DNA of 40,110 nucleotides from Sphaerisporangium perillae (GTDB lineage: Bacteria > Actinomycetota > Actinomycetes > Streptosporangiales > Streptosporangiaceae): the NCBI RefSeq assembly GCF_023276435.1, contig NZ_JALLPO010000016.1, forward strand, positions 143,831 to 183,940. The letters run 5' to 3'. Positions 31,640 through 39,729 of this stretch are shown piece after piece. Positions within the stretch are counted from its first letter, which is position 1. Each line of letters begins with the position of its first letter. Both the position numbers and the translations under genes were made by a program. The notes under the pieces were generated by a model. It was not told the origin of the DNA. It ran no database searches and worked only from the letters and a program-made list of their open reading frames with translations.

Positions 31640-33036
31640 AGCTCGTCGTCATCGGCAACGGCATGGCCGGTGGAAGGCTGGCCGACGAGGTCCGGGCGCG
31701 CGACAAGGACATCGACATGACGGTGTTCGGCGCCGAGACCCGCAGGCCCTACAACCGGGTGCTGCTGTCCAACGTGCTCGCCGGCACCGCGAGCCCTGAG
31801 CAGGTGCGCCTGCCGGCCCAGACCGAAGGCGTCACCACCCGGCTCGGCGTCACGGTCACCGCGATCGACCCGGAGTCCCGCACCATCCTCACCGACGACG
31901 GCGGGCGCGAGCCGTACGACGTGCTGGTGCTGGCCACCGGCAGCGAGCCGGTCGTGCCGCCCATTCCCGGCGCCACGCGGGCGATCGCGTTCCGGACCAT
32001 GGACGACTGCCACAGGATCCTCCAGGCGGCGGCGACCGCGACCGGCGCGGTGGTGGTCGGCGGCGGCCTGCTGGGCGTCGAGGCCGCGCGGGGCCTCGCC
32101 GGGCGAGGCATGCCGGTCACCCTGCTGCACTTGGCCGGCCACCTGATGGAGCGCCAGCTCGACCCCGAGGCGGGGCTGGTGCTCGGCGAGGCGCTGACCG
32201 GGCTCGGGGTGACCGTCAGGACCGGGGCGCGGGTCACGGCGATCCACGCTCACGGCGTCGAGCTGGCGACCGGAGAGATCCTGGCCTCGGAGCTGGTGGT
32301 CCTCGCCTGCGGGGTGCGGCCGCTGGTCTCCCTCGCCAGGGACGCCGGCCTCGAGGTGAACCGCGGCGTCGTCGTGGACGACAGGATGCGCACCTCCGAC
32401 CCGGCGATCTACGCCATCGGGGAGTGCGCCCAGCACGACGGCACGGTGTACGGCCTGGTGGCGCCCGCCTGGGAGCAGGCGGCCGTGGTGGCCGACCTGA
32501 TCACCGGGGCCGACCGGGCGGCCAGGTACCGCGGATCGCGCCTGGTCACCCGGCTGAAGGCCCGCAGCGTCGAGCTGGCCTCGATGGGTGAGGCGCACCT
32601 GACCGAGGATCCCGCCGAGGCCGTCGAGGTCGTCCGCTTCACCCACAGGGCGCGCGGCATCTACCGCAAGCTCGTGATCAGGAACGACCGCCTGGTGGGC
32701 GCGATCCTGCTCGGAGACGCGCCCACCGTGGGAACGCTCACACAGCTGTACGACCGGGGCGGGCAGCTTCCCGGCGACCCCGCCGGGCTGCTGTTCCCGG
32801 GCCTGGAGCACGCGACGCCGGCGGACAGCCCGGTGCGCATGCCCGACTCGGCGCGGGTGTGCGAGTGCAACAACGTGACCAAGGGCCGGATCCGCGCCTG
32901 CTGGGAGGCGGGCGCGCGCGACACGGCCGCCGTGGCGGCGGCCACCAGGGCCACGACCGGCTGCGGGAGCTGCCGGGACGCGGTGGAGGGAATCATCGGC
33001 TGGCTGTGCGAGCAGGAGGAGGAGGTCCGCGCGTGA
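31636..33036 (+). CDS. nasB: FAD-dependent electron-transfer subunit with [2Fe-2S] BFD domain
   Basis: This 466-residue protein has a pyridine-nucleotide-disulfide oxidoreductase fold: FAD loop VVIGNGMAGGRLADE at the start, NAD-binding GAVVVGGGLLGVEAARGLAG, and the AIYAIGECAQHDG FAD motif. At the C-terminus a BFD-like [2Fe-2S] domain has C409-x-C411 ... C443-x2-C446. It closely resembles the first half of NirB next door and should pass electrons from NADH to the nitrate reductase (NasB role). It overlaps nasC and nirB by 4 nt each (GTGA), so the three are translated together. Confidence 0.85.
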   Translation: MKLVVIGNGMAGGRLADEVRARDKDIDMTVFGAETRRPYNRVLLSNVLAGTASPEQVRLPAQTEGVTTRLGVTVTAIDPESRTILTDDGGREPYDVLVLATGSEPVVPPIPGATRAIAFRTMDDCHRILQAAATATGAVVVGGGLLGVEAARGLAGRGMPVTLLHLAGHLMERQLDPEAGLVLGEALTGLGVTVRTGARVTAIHAHGVELATGEILASELVVLACGVRPLVSLARDAGLEVNRGVVVDDRMRTSDPAIYAIGECAQHDGTVYGLVAPAWEQAAVVADLITGADRAARYRGSRLVTRLKARSVELASMGEAHLTEDPAEAVEVVRFTHRARGIYRKLVIRNDRLVGAILLGDAPTVGTLTQLYDRGGQLPGDPAGLLFPGLEHATPADSPVRMPDSARVCECNNVTKGRIRACWEAGARDTAAVAAATRATTGCGSCRDAVEGIIGWLCEQEEEVRA

Positions 33037-35459
33037 GGATCGTGGTGGTCGGGTATGGGCCGACGGCCCACCGGCTCGTCGAGACGCTGACCGACAGGAG
33101 ATTCACCGGAACGATCACCGTCATCGGGGAGGAACCGAGGCCCGCCTACGACCGGGTGGCGCTGACCTCCTACCTGACGGACGCCTCCCTTTCGGATCTG
33201 ACCTATCCCGCCCCTGAGGGGCTGACGGCGGTGCGGCTGGCCGATCGGGTGGACTCGATCGACCGCGACCGCCGCGTGGTGACCACCGCGAGCGGGCACG
33301 AGGAGCCGTACGACGTCCTGGTGCTGGCCACCGGGTCGGCTCCGTTCGTGCCGCCGGTGCCGGGCGCCGGGCGGGCCTTCGTCTACCGGACGATCGACGA
33401 CCTGGATGCCATCCGCGCGGCCTCCGCGGGCGCCGCCTCGGGGGTGGTGGTCGGCGGCGGGCTGCTCGGGCTGGAGGCCGCCGACGCGCTGCGCGGCCTC
33501 GGACTGTCCACGCACGTCGTCGAGATGGGCGGCCGGCTGATGCCGCGCCAGGTCGACGAGGGCGGCGGCTCGGTGCTCAGAGGGCACATCGAACGGCTCG
33601 GCCTCGCCGTGCACACCGGCACCGGCCTGAACCGCATCGAGGAGGACCGGGTCGTCCTCGCCGACGGCACCGAGATCGACGCCGGGGTGGTCGTCTTCTC
33701 CGCGGGGATCCGGCCGCGTGACGAGCTGGCCCGCCAGGCCGGGCTGCCCGTGGGCGAGCGCGGCGGCGTCGTCGTCGACCAGGGGATGCGCACCGCCGAC
33801 CCGGCGATCTACGCGGTCGGGGAGTGCGCCCTGGTGGGCGGCATGGTGTACGGCCTGGTCGCCCCCTGCTTCACCATGGCGGAGGTGGCGGCCGACCGCA
33901 TTCTCGGCGGATCGGCGGAGTTCACCGGCGGCGACCTGTCGGCCAAGCTGAAGCTGCTCGGCGTGGACGTGGCCAGCTTCGGGCAGCTCTCCGGCGCGCT
34001 CGACGTGACGTACATGGACCCCGTGGGCGGCGTCTACAAGAAGCTGTTCATCAGCGACGACGCCCGCACGCTGCTCGGCGGCATCTGCGTGGGCGACGCC
34101 GCGCCCTACAGCCTGCTGCGCCCGCTGGTCGGCAGGGAGCTGACCGCCCAGCCGAGCGACCTGCTGTTCGCGGGGTCGGGCGCCGGCCTGTCCGAAGCCG
34201 ACTTCCCCGACGACGCGCAGGTCTGCTCCTGCAACAACGTCACCAAGGGGGAGATCAGCACCGCCATCACCGGGCTGGGGCTGACCGACGTCGCGGGCGT
34301 CAAGAAGTGCACCCGCGCGGGCACCAGCTGCGGAAGCTGCGTGCCGGCGCTGGCCTCGATCCTGGCCTCCGAGGGGGTCGTGCTCAGCAAGGCGCTGTGC
34401 GAGCACTTCGACCACAGCAGGCCCGAGCTGTTCGACATCGTCAGGGTGCGCGGGATCACGACGTTCTCCCAGCTCATCGCCGAGCACGGCAAGGGGCGCG
34501 GCTGCGACATCTGCAAGCCCGCCGTCGCCTCGATCCTCGCCTCGCTCAACGGCGGGCACGTCCTGGAAGGCGAGCAGGCGGCGCTGCAGGACACCAACGA
34601 CCACTTCCTGGCCAACATCCAGAAGAACGGCACGTACTCGGTCGTGCCGCGCATCCCCGGCGGCGAGATCACCCCCGAGAAGCTCATCGTGATCGGGGAG
34701 GTGGCCCGCGACTTCGGCCTCTACACCAAGATCACCGGCGGGCAGCGGATCGACCTGTTCGGCGCGAGGGTGGAGGAGCTTCCCAAGATCTGGAAGCGGC
34801 TGGTCGACGCCGGCTTCGAGTCAGGGCACGCGTACGGCAAGGCGCTGCGCACCGTGAAGTCCTGCGTCGGGTCCACCTGGTGCAGGTACGGCGTCCAGGA
34901 CGCGGTGGGCATGGCGATCGCGCTCGAACTGCGGTACCGGGGGCTGCGCTCCCCGCACAAGATCAAGGCGGCCGTTTCCGGCTGCGCGAGGGAGTGCGCG
35001 GAGGCCCGGGGCAAGGACTTCGGGGTCATCGCGACCGAGAACGGCTGGAACCTCTACGTCGGCGGCAACGGCGGCTTCAAGCCCCGCCACGCCGACCTGC
35101 TGGCGAGCGACCTGACCGACGAGGAACTGGTCCGCACGATCGACCGCTTCCTGATGTTCTACATCCGCACGGCCGACCGGCTCCAGCGCACCGCCGCCTG
35201 GGTGCAGGGCGTCGGCCTCGACTACCTCCGTGCCGTGATCATGAATGACTCGCTCGGCATCTGCGCCGACCTCGACGCGGGGATGGAGCGGCACGTGGCC
35301 GGCTACTTCGACGAGTGGGCCGCCACGGTCGAGGATCCCGACAAGCTGCGCCGGTTCGTCAGCTTCGTCAACGCCCCCGACACCCCCGACCCGTCCATCG
35401 TCTTCGAGGCCGAACGCGACCAGATCAAGCCTGTTCTCGTGGAGGTGACACGCGCATGA
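33033..35459 (+). CDS. nirB: Nitrite reductase (NADH), large subunit
   Basis: This 808-residue enzyme reduces nitrite to ammonium with NADH in the cytoplasm. Domains in order: FAD/NAD oxidoreductase (1-395), a BFD [2Fe-2S] domain (CSCNNVTKGE ... CGSC), a second BFD-like segment (GRGCDICK), then the siroheme/[4Fe-4S] domain with C611-x5-C617 and C651-x3-C655 (SCVGSTWCRYGV; SGCARECAEA). Length is normal for NirB. GTG at 33033 overlaps the preceding stop, with AGGAGGAGG upstream. It needs siroheme, which links it to the hemD and chelatase genes downstream. Confidence 0.97.
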   Translation: MRIVVVGYGPTAHRLVETLTDRRFTGTITVIGEEPRPAYDRVALTSYLTDASLSDLTYPAPEGLTAVRLADRVDSIDRDRRVVTTASGHEEPYDVLVLATGSAPFVPPVPGAGRAFVYRTIDDLDAIRAASAGAASGVVVGGGLLGLEAADALRGLGLSTHVVEMGGRLMPRQVDEGGGSVLRGHIERLGLAVHTGTGLNRIEEDRVVLADGTEIDAGVVVFSAGIRPRDELARQAGLPVGERGGVVVDQGMRTADPAIYAVGECALVGGMVYGLVAPCFTMAEVAADRILGGSAEFTGGDLSAKLKLLGVDVASFGQLSGALDVTYMDPVGGVYKKLFISDDARTLLGGICVGDAAPYSLLRPLVGRELTAQPSDLLFAGSGAGLSEADFPDDAQVCSCNNVTKGEISTAITGLGLTDVAGVKKCTRAGTSCGSCVPALASILASEGVVLSKALCEHFDHSRPELFDIVRVRGITTFSQLIAEHGKGRGCDICKPAVASILASLNGGHVLEGEQAALQDTNDHFLANIQKNGTYSVVPRIPGGEITPEKLIVIGEVARDFGLYTKITGGQRIDLFGARVEELPKIWKRLVDAGFESGHAYGKALRTVKSCVGSTWCRYGVQDAVGMAIALELRYRGLRSPHKIKAAVSGCARECAEARGKDFGVIATENGWNLYVGGNGGFKPRHADLLASDLTDEELVRTIDRFLMFYIRTADRLQRTAAWVQGVGLDYLRAVIMNDSLGICADLDAGMERHVAGYFDEWAATVEDPDKLRRFVSFVNAPDTPDPSIVFEAERDQIKPVLVEVTRA

Positions 35460-35824
35460 CGATCATCCAGCAGAACCCGGCGACCCGGTCGAGCATCCGG
35501 GAGGCGTGGGTTCCGATCTGTGCCTACACCGACCTGCTGCCCGAACGCGGGGCCGCCGCCCTGGTCGCCGGCCACCAGGTCGCGGTGTTCCGCACCTTCG
35601 ACGGCCGCCTGTTCGCCGTCGGCAACCGCGACCCGTTCAGCGGGGCGTACGTGATCTCCCGGGGCATCGTCGGGACCAGGGGCGAGGAGCCCGTGGTCGC
35701 CGCGCCGATGCACAAACAGCCGTTCTCCCTGGTGACGGGCGTCTGCCTGGACGATCCCGCGACGGCGATCCCGACCTATCCGATCCGTGTCGTGAACGGC
35801 ACCGTGGAGGTGAGCGCGGCATGA
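35456..35824 (+). CDS. nirD: Nitrite reductase (NADH), small subunit
   Basis: This 122-residue partner of NirB has a Rieske-like fold (VPICAYTDLLPERGAAALV, VAVFRTFDGRLFAVGNRDPF, PMHKQPFSLVTGVCLDD) but lacks the paired Cys-His ligands, as is normal for NirD, so it carries no cluster. It is required for NADH-dependent nitrite reduction. The ATG overlaps the nirB stop and its own stop overlaps the next ATG (both ATGA), which continues the tightly coupled operon. Confidence 0.94.
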   Translation: MTIIQQNPATRSSIREAWVPICAYTDLLPERGAAALVAGHQVAVFRTFDGRLFAVGNRDPFSGAYVISRGIVGTRGEEPVVAAPMHKQPFSLVTGVCLDDPATAIPTYPIRVVNGTVEVSAA

Positions 35825-36990
35825 CGGCCGCTCTACTGGAAGATCCGCTGACGGCCCCGGAAACGGCGCCCGACGCGCTCGCGGGCTTCACCATCGGGGT
35901 GACCGCGACCCGCCGGAAGGAGGAGTTCGCCGCCCTGCTGGAGCGGCGCGGCGCCCGCGTCGTCCGCGCTCCCGCCATCCGGCTCGTGCCGCTCGCGGAG
36001 GACGCCGACCTGCTGGCGGCCACCCGCGACTGCCTGGATGGGCCCATCGACGACGTCGTGGTCACCACAGGAGTCGGGTTCCGCGGCTGGGTCGCCGCCG
36101 CCGAGGGCTGGGGGCTGTCCACCGACCTGGCCGACCACCTCGCGAGCGCCCGGCTGCTGCCCCGCGGCCCGAAGGCCCGCGGCGCCGTCCGCGCCGCCGG
36201 GCTGAACGACCACTGGACCCCGCCGACGGAGTCCTGCGAGGAGATCAAGGACTACCTCCTCGGCCAGGACCTGCGAGGCCGCCGCATCGTGGTCCAGCTG
36301 CACGGCGAGCCGCTGACCGGGTTCGTGGCGGCTCTGCGCGCGGCCGGCGCCACCGTGATCGAGGTGCCGGTCTACCGCTGGCTGCCCTACCGCGACCCCT
36401 CGCCGCTGCGCCGCCTGATCACCCAGGCGATCTCGGGCTCGGTGGACGCCGTGGCCTTCACCAGCGCCCCGGCTGTGCTCGCCATGCTCAACGCGGCCCG
36501 GGCGGAGGGCCTGGAGGACGCGCTGGTCGGGGCGTTCACGGGCCCGGTCGTCGCGGCCTGCGTCGGACCGGTCACGGCGGCGCCGCTGCTGGCCAAGGGC
36601 GTGCCCGTCATCCAGCCGGAGCGTTCCCGGCTCGGCGCGCTGGCGCGCACCCTCGCCCGGCACCTGCCCGAGCACAGCGTCACCCGGGTCACCGCCGGCT
36701 CCCACGCGCTGGAGATCCGCGGGCACGCCGTCGGCGTGGACGGGGAGCTCAAGCCGCTCCCGCCGGCCCCGATGGCGGTGCTGAAGCGCCTGGCGGAGCG
36801 TCCCGGCCACGTCGTGCCCCGCTCGGACCTGCGCATCGTGCTGCCCGGCGGCCCCTCCAGGGACTCGGCCGAGCACGCGGTGGAGATGGCCGTCACCCGC
36901 CTGCGCCGCGCCCTCGGCCCCTCGGGCATCGTCGAGACCGTCGTGAAGCGCGGCTACCGCCTGGCCTGCGACCGGCCGGACGCCCGATGA
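35821..36990 (+). CDS. hemD: Uroporphyrinogen-III synthase fused to winged-helix DNA-binding domain
   Basis: This 389-residue protein has an N-terminal HemD domain (about 22-285: FTIGVTATRRKEEFAALLER, VVTTGVGFRGWVAAAEGW, VEVPVYRW-like segment, VAFTSAPAVLAMLN). The C-terminal OmpR/PhoB-type winged helix (about 312-385) includes PLPPAPMAVLKRLAERPG, SAEHAVEMAVTRLRRALGP and VVKRGYRLAC. HemD makes uroporphyrinogen III, the precursor of siroheme used by NirB; the DNA-binding domain suggests a regulator of this cluster. This fusion is known in nitrate loci of actinobacteria. Whether the enzyme half is active cannot be read here. It overlaps nirD and the chelatase gene by 4 nt each. Confidence 0.9.
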   Translation: MTAALLEDPLTAPETAPDALAGFTIGVTATRRKEEFAALLERRGARVVRAPAIRLVPLAEDADLLAATRDCLDGPIDDVVVTTGVGFRGWVAAAEGWGLSTDLADHLASARLLPRGPKARGAVRAAGLNDHWTPPTESCEEIKDYLLGQDLRGRRIVVQLHGEPLTGFVAALRAAGATVIEVPVYRWLPYRDPSPLRRLITQAISGSVDAVAFTSAPAVLAMLNAARAEGLEDALVGAFTGPVVAACVGPVTAAPLLAKGVPVIQPERSRLGALARTLARHLPEHSVTRVTAGSHALEIRGHAVGVDGELKPLPPAPMAVLKRLAERPGHVVPRSDLRIVLPGGPSRDSAEHAVEMAVTRLRRALGPSGIVETVVKRGYRLACDRPDAR

Positions 36991-37739
36991 CGCTCGTCCT
37001 GGTCGCCCACGGCACGCGGAGCGCCGCGGGCGAGGCCACGCTGTCGGCCCTGGTCGGGCAGGTGAGACGGGCGCGGCCGGGGCACCGGGTCGAGCTGGGG
37101 TACCTGGAGATCAGCTCGCCGCCGCTCGCCGAGGTGCTGGCGGCGGTCCCCGGGCCGGTCGTCGTGGTCCCGCTGCTGCTGGCCGGCGGCTACCACATCC
37201 ACATCGACCTGCCCGCCGTCGTGGCCCGATCCCGGCCGGACGCGCTCGTCGCCGGCCCGCTGGGGCCCCACCCCCTGATCACCTCCGTGCTGGTCCGCCG
37301 GCTGGCGTCCGCGGGCCTTAGGGCGACCGACGCCGTCATCCTGGGCGCCGCGGGCTCCTCCGACCCCGCGGCCCTCGCCGACGTGCGCTCCGCCGCCCGG
37401 CTGCTGTCGGTACGGCTCGCGCGCCCGGTCACCGCGGCGTTCGCCTCGGCGGGCGACCCGCCCCTCGCGGCGGCCATGGAGAGGCTGCGCTCGGGCCCGG
37501 CCCCCCGCATCGCGGTCGCCTCCTACCTGCTGGCTCCCGGCTTCTTCCAGGGCCGCCTGGAGTCGAGCGAGGCCGACCTGGTCAGCCGCCCGCTGGGCGC
37601 CGACGGCGACCTCGCCGCCTTGGTGTGGCACCGGTTCGACGAGGCCACCGCGCGGTCCGGCGTGCCGGTTCCCCGGCCGCGGAGCGGCAGCCGGGAGATC
37701 CCCGGCCTGCTCAGGAGAGCGCCGGCGCCGGGGGCGTGA
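36987..37739 (+). CDS. Sirohydrochlorin chelatase family protein (CbiX/SirB type)
   Basis: This 250-residue protein is of the CbiX family, which inserts Fe or Co into sirohydrochlorin. It has two similar halves, the first with LVLVAHGTRS (metal-binding His8) and VVVPLLLAGGYHIHIDLP (second His site), and the second beginning AVILGAAGSSDPAAL. In this operon iron insertion to form siroheme for NirB is the likely role. No uroporphyrinogen methyltransferase/oxidase gene lies nearby, so those steps must be supplied elsewhere. The ATG overlaps the hemD stop. Its last 29 nt overlap the convergent TetR-like gene. Confidence 0.88.
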   Translation: MTLVLVAHGTRSAAGEATLSALVGQVRRARPGHRVELGYLEISSPPLAEVLAAVPGPVVVVPLLLAGGYHIHIDLPAVVARSRPDALVAGPLGPHPLITSVLVRRLASAGLRATDAVILGAAGSSDPAALADVRSAARLLSVRLARPVTAAFASAGDPPLAAAMERLRSGPAPRIAVASYLLAPGFFQGRLESSEADLVSRPLGADGDLAALVWHRFDEATARSGVPVPRPRSGSREIPGLLRRAPAPGA

Positions 37740-38367
37740 CGGCCTCCAGGCGCAGCTCCCGCACGATCTCCACCGCGCCGTCGTCACGGGACAGGCCCGA
37801 ACCCGCGCCGATGAACATCTCGTAGTAGGCGTGCCGGAAGCATCCGGCGAGCAGCAGGCGGGCGCTGGCCTCGGGCCTGACGTCCGGCGCCACCCGGCCG
37901 AGCACCCGCTCGGCGGCCAGGTACTCGGCCAGAGGGGCGATCTCGGAGGCGGGGCCGAGTTCCGTCTCGCGCAGCGCCTCGCGGAAGCGCACCGTGACCG
38001 ACGGGGAGATGAACGCGGGCATCGCCGCGGCCTGCACCTCGGCGTAGTAGTCGATGCCGGCCCGGGCCACCGGCAGGAGGTTGTCGTTCACCCGGCCCTT
38101 GCCTGCCCGGTACATGAGGTCGTCGAGGGTGCGCAGCCAGACCGGCAGGCGGTCCTGCAGGAGGGCGAGGAACATCTCGACGGCCTGGGCCGGGGTCGTG
38201 CCGCGCAGTTGCGGGTACGCGAGAGCCTCCCCGGGACGGCGTCCGGCGCCGTCGGGAACGAGGACGTCGTCGTCCCCGTCTTGCCGTCTCATGAACACCG
38301 ACATTTCAAGGACGCGTCGCCGCGTCTCCTGTGCTCTCTTGTGCGGATCAGGATATGGAGTCGCCAT
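37711..38367 (-). CDS. TetR-like C-terminal domain protein lacking the DNA-binding domain
   Basis: This protein of about 218 residues matches the all-helical ligand-binding C-terminal domain of TetR regulators (TTPAQAVEMFLALLQDRLPV, AFISPSVTVRFREALRETEL, ARLLLAGCFRHAYYEMFIGA). The roughly 50-residue helix-turn-helix that should start a TetR protein is absent: the N-terminus is charged (PHKRAQETRRRVLE, then DGDDDV), and no HTH is found in any frame of the 270 nt upstream. It may be a truncated or decayed regulator, or a non-DNA-binding partner. The start is uncertain (ATG at 38367, 38304 or 38292, or GTG at 38391). It overlaps the chelatase gene tail to tail by 29 nt. Confidence 0.65.
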   Translation of the reverse strand: MATPYPDPHKRAQETRRRVLEMSVFMRRQDGDDDVLVPDGAGRRPGEALAYPQLRGTTPAQAVEMFLALLQDRLPVWLRTLDDLMYRAGKGRVNDNLLPVARAGIDYYAEVQAAAMPAFISPSVTVRFREALRETELGPASEIAPLAEYLAAERVLGRVAPDVRPEASARLLLAGCFRHAYYEMFIGAGSGLSRDDGAVEIVRELRLEAVTPPAPALS

Positions 38368-38606
38368 GGGGGTCCCAAGGTGCGCAGTCACATGTGTAGG
38401 TTCAGCACGCGGATGGCGCCGTTCACGATGTTTGCGGAGTCGTGTTCGTCCCCGTTATCGAATCGTTGCCGCGCGGGTGTGCCGCCCGGGGGCAAAGGTG
38501 CAGAACGGGCGCAGCGGCCAATTATTACTGGAAAACCGCACCGCTCGTGGCGAATAACGGGAACTATGCGAAATGCGCCTTTATGTGGCGCGGAGCTGGT
38601 GTTCGA

Positions 38607-38634
38607 CGGAGCCTGCGGCCTTTCCGGCCGCTCC
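38607..38634. terminator. Hairpin after the PAC2 gene
   Basis: GCGGCC-tttcc-GGCCGC (38615-38631) with flanking GGAG/TCC pairing lies 3 nt beyond the PAC2 stop on the minus strand. It is the likely terminator. The rest of 38368-38606 has a locally AT-rich patch (38520-38575) and no supported gene. Confidence 0.6.
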
Positions 38635-38636
38635 GC

Positions 38637-39491
38637 TCAGCCGTCGTCGTCGTTGTCGCGACGCCGCAGATAGCGCTCGAACTCGGCCGCGATCGCGTCA
38701 CCGCTGGCCTCGGGAAGCTCGGCGGCGTCCTTGCGCTCTTCCAGCTCGCGGACGTACTCGGCGACCTCGGAGTCCTGGGAGGCGAGCTCGTCCACCCCGT
38801 GCTCCCACGCCCGCGCCTCCTCGGGCAGCTCGCCCAGCGGCATGGGGATGTCCAGCAGATCCTCCATGCGGCGCAGCAGCGCGAGCGTGGCCTTCGGGTT
38901 GGGCGGCTGGGCGACGTAGTGGGGGACCGACGCCCACAGCGAGACGGTCTTGGTGCCGGCGGTGCCAAGGGTGTGCTGGAGCACCCCGACGATGCCCGTC
39001 GGGCCCTCGTAGCGGGTCAGCTCCAGGTTGAGCGAGCGGGCGAGGCCCGGGTCGCTCACCGAACCCACGACCGGCACCGGCCTGGTGTGCGGGGAGTCGT
39101 TGAGCAGCGCTCCGAGCAGGACCGCGGTCTCCACGCCGAGCTCCAGGCAGATGGCGACGATCTCGGAGCAGAAGGTGCGCCAGCGCATGTTCGGCTCGAT
39201 GCCGCGCAGCAGCACCACGTCACGCTGGCTGCCCGGCGGGCGGGCCACCAGCAGGCGGGTCGTCGGCCACACGATCGACCGGGTGACGCCGTCGCCGAGC
39301 TCCACGACCGGGCGGGTCACCTGGAAGTCGTAGTAGTCCTCGGGGTCGAGCTCGACCAGCGGAGTGGCCTTCCACTCCGACTCCAGGTGTGCGAGAGCGC
39401 CGCTCGAGGCCTCTCCCGCGTCGTTCCACCCCTCGAACGCGGCGATCAGCACCGGGTCGACGAGCTCGGGAAGTCCTTCGAGCTCGATCAC
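38637..39491 (-). CDS. PAC2 family protein
   Basis: This 284-residue protein is of the PAC2 (proteasome assembly chaperone 2, DUF75) family. It begins VIELEGLPELVDPVLIAAFE, with GWNDAGEASSGALAHL next, the recognised actinobacterial N-terminus (Rv2125-like). The central VVLLRGIEPNMRWRTFCSEI and LLGALLNDSPHTRPVPVVG stretches are conserved; the acidic C-terminus ends in DNDDDG. A role in proteasome assembly or ATP-grasp-linked peptide metabolism is suggested for the family but not shown. GTG at 39491 has GGAGGAGG 6 nt upstream. It is divergent from metH, as in other actinobacteria. Confidence 0.9.
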   Translation of the reverse strand: MIELEGLPELVDPVLIAAFEGWNDAGEASSGALAHLESEWKATPLVELDPEDYYDFQVTRPVVELGDGVTRSIVWPTTRLLVARPPGSQRDVVLLRGIEPNMRWRTFCSEIVAICLELGVETAVLLGALLNDSPHTRPVPVVGSVSDPGLARSLNLELTRYEGPTGIVGVLQHTLGTAGTKTVSLWASVPHYVAQPPNPKATLALLRRMEDLLDIPMPLGELPEEARAWEHGVDELASQDSEVAEYVRELEERKDAAELPEASGDAIAAEFERYLRRRDNDDDG

Positions 39492-39716
39492 GCGCCGCCT
39501 CCTCCTGCCTGGCCGAGGCCGCCCACGGTTTCGAGCGGCCCCACGGCCGCCGGCGGCGGCCTCGTACCCCACAAGCCTATTCGTTGAGGGGTGCTCGGTG
39601 TCACAGAGAGGGCAGAGCAGGGTCTGAGAGAAGTCTGGAGCGGCGGCCGTTGTTCGCTTCGGGCGATCGCGGGCTGTCCGATCACCGCGGGCGGACGGGC
39701 TCCCGAGCGCTCCCGC

Positions 39717-39722
39717 TAGGCT
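39717..39722 (+). promoter_or_regulatory. -10 box of probable leaderless metH
   Basis: TAGGCT lies 7 nt before the metH ATG, with no ribosome binding site between. The 238-nt gap to PAC2 was inspected for a cobalamin or SAM riboswitch and none is apparent. Confidence 0.5.
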
Positions 39723-39729
39723 TGGGCGC

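Noticed and set aside
39492..39729. Possible riboswitch upstream of metH
   Set aside because: No B12-box or SAM-box elements are visible, and the -10 box 7 nt before the ATG points to a leaderless transcript with no room for a riboswitch.
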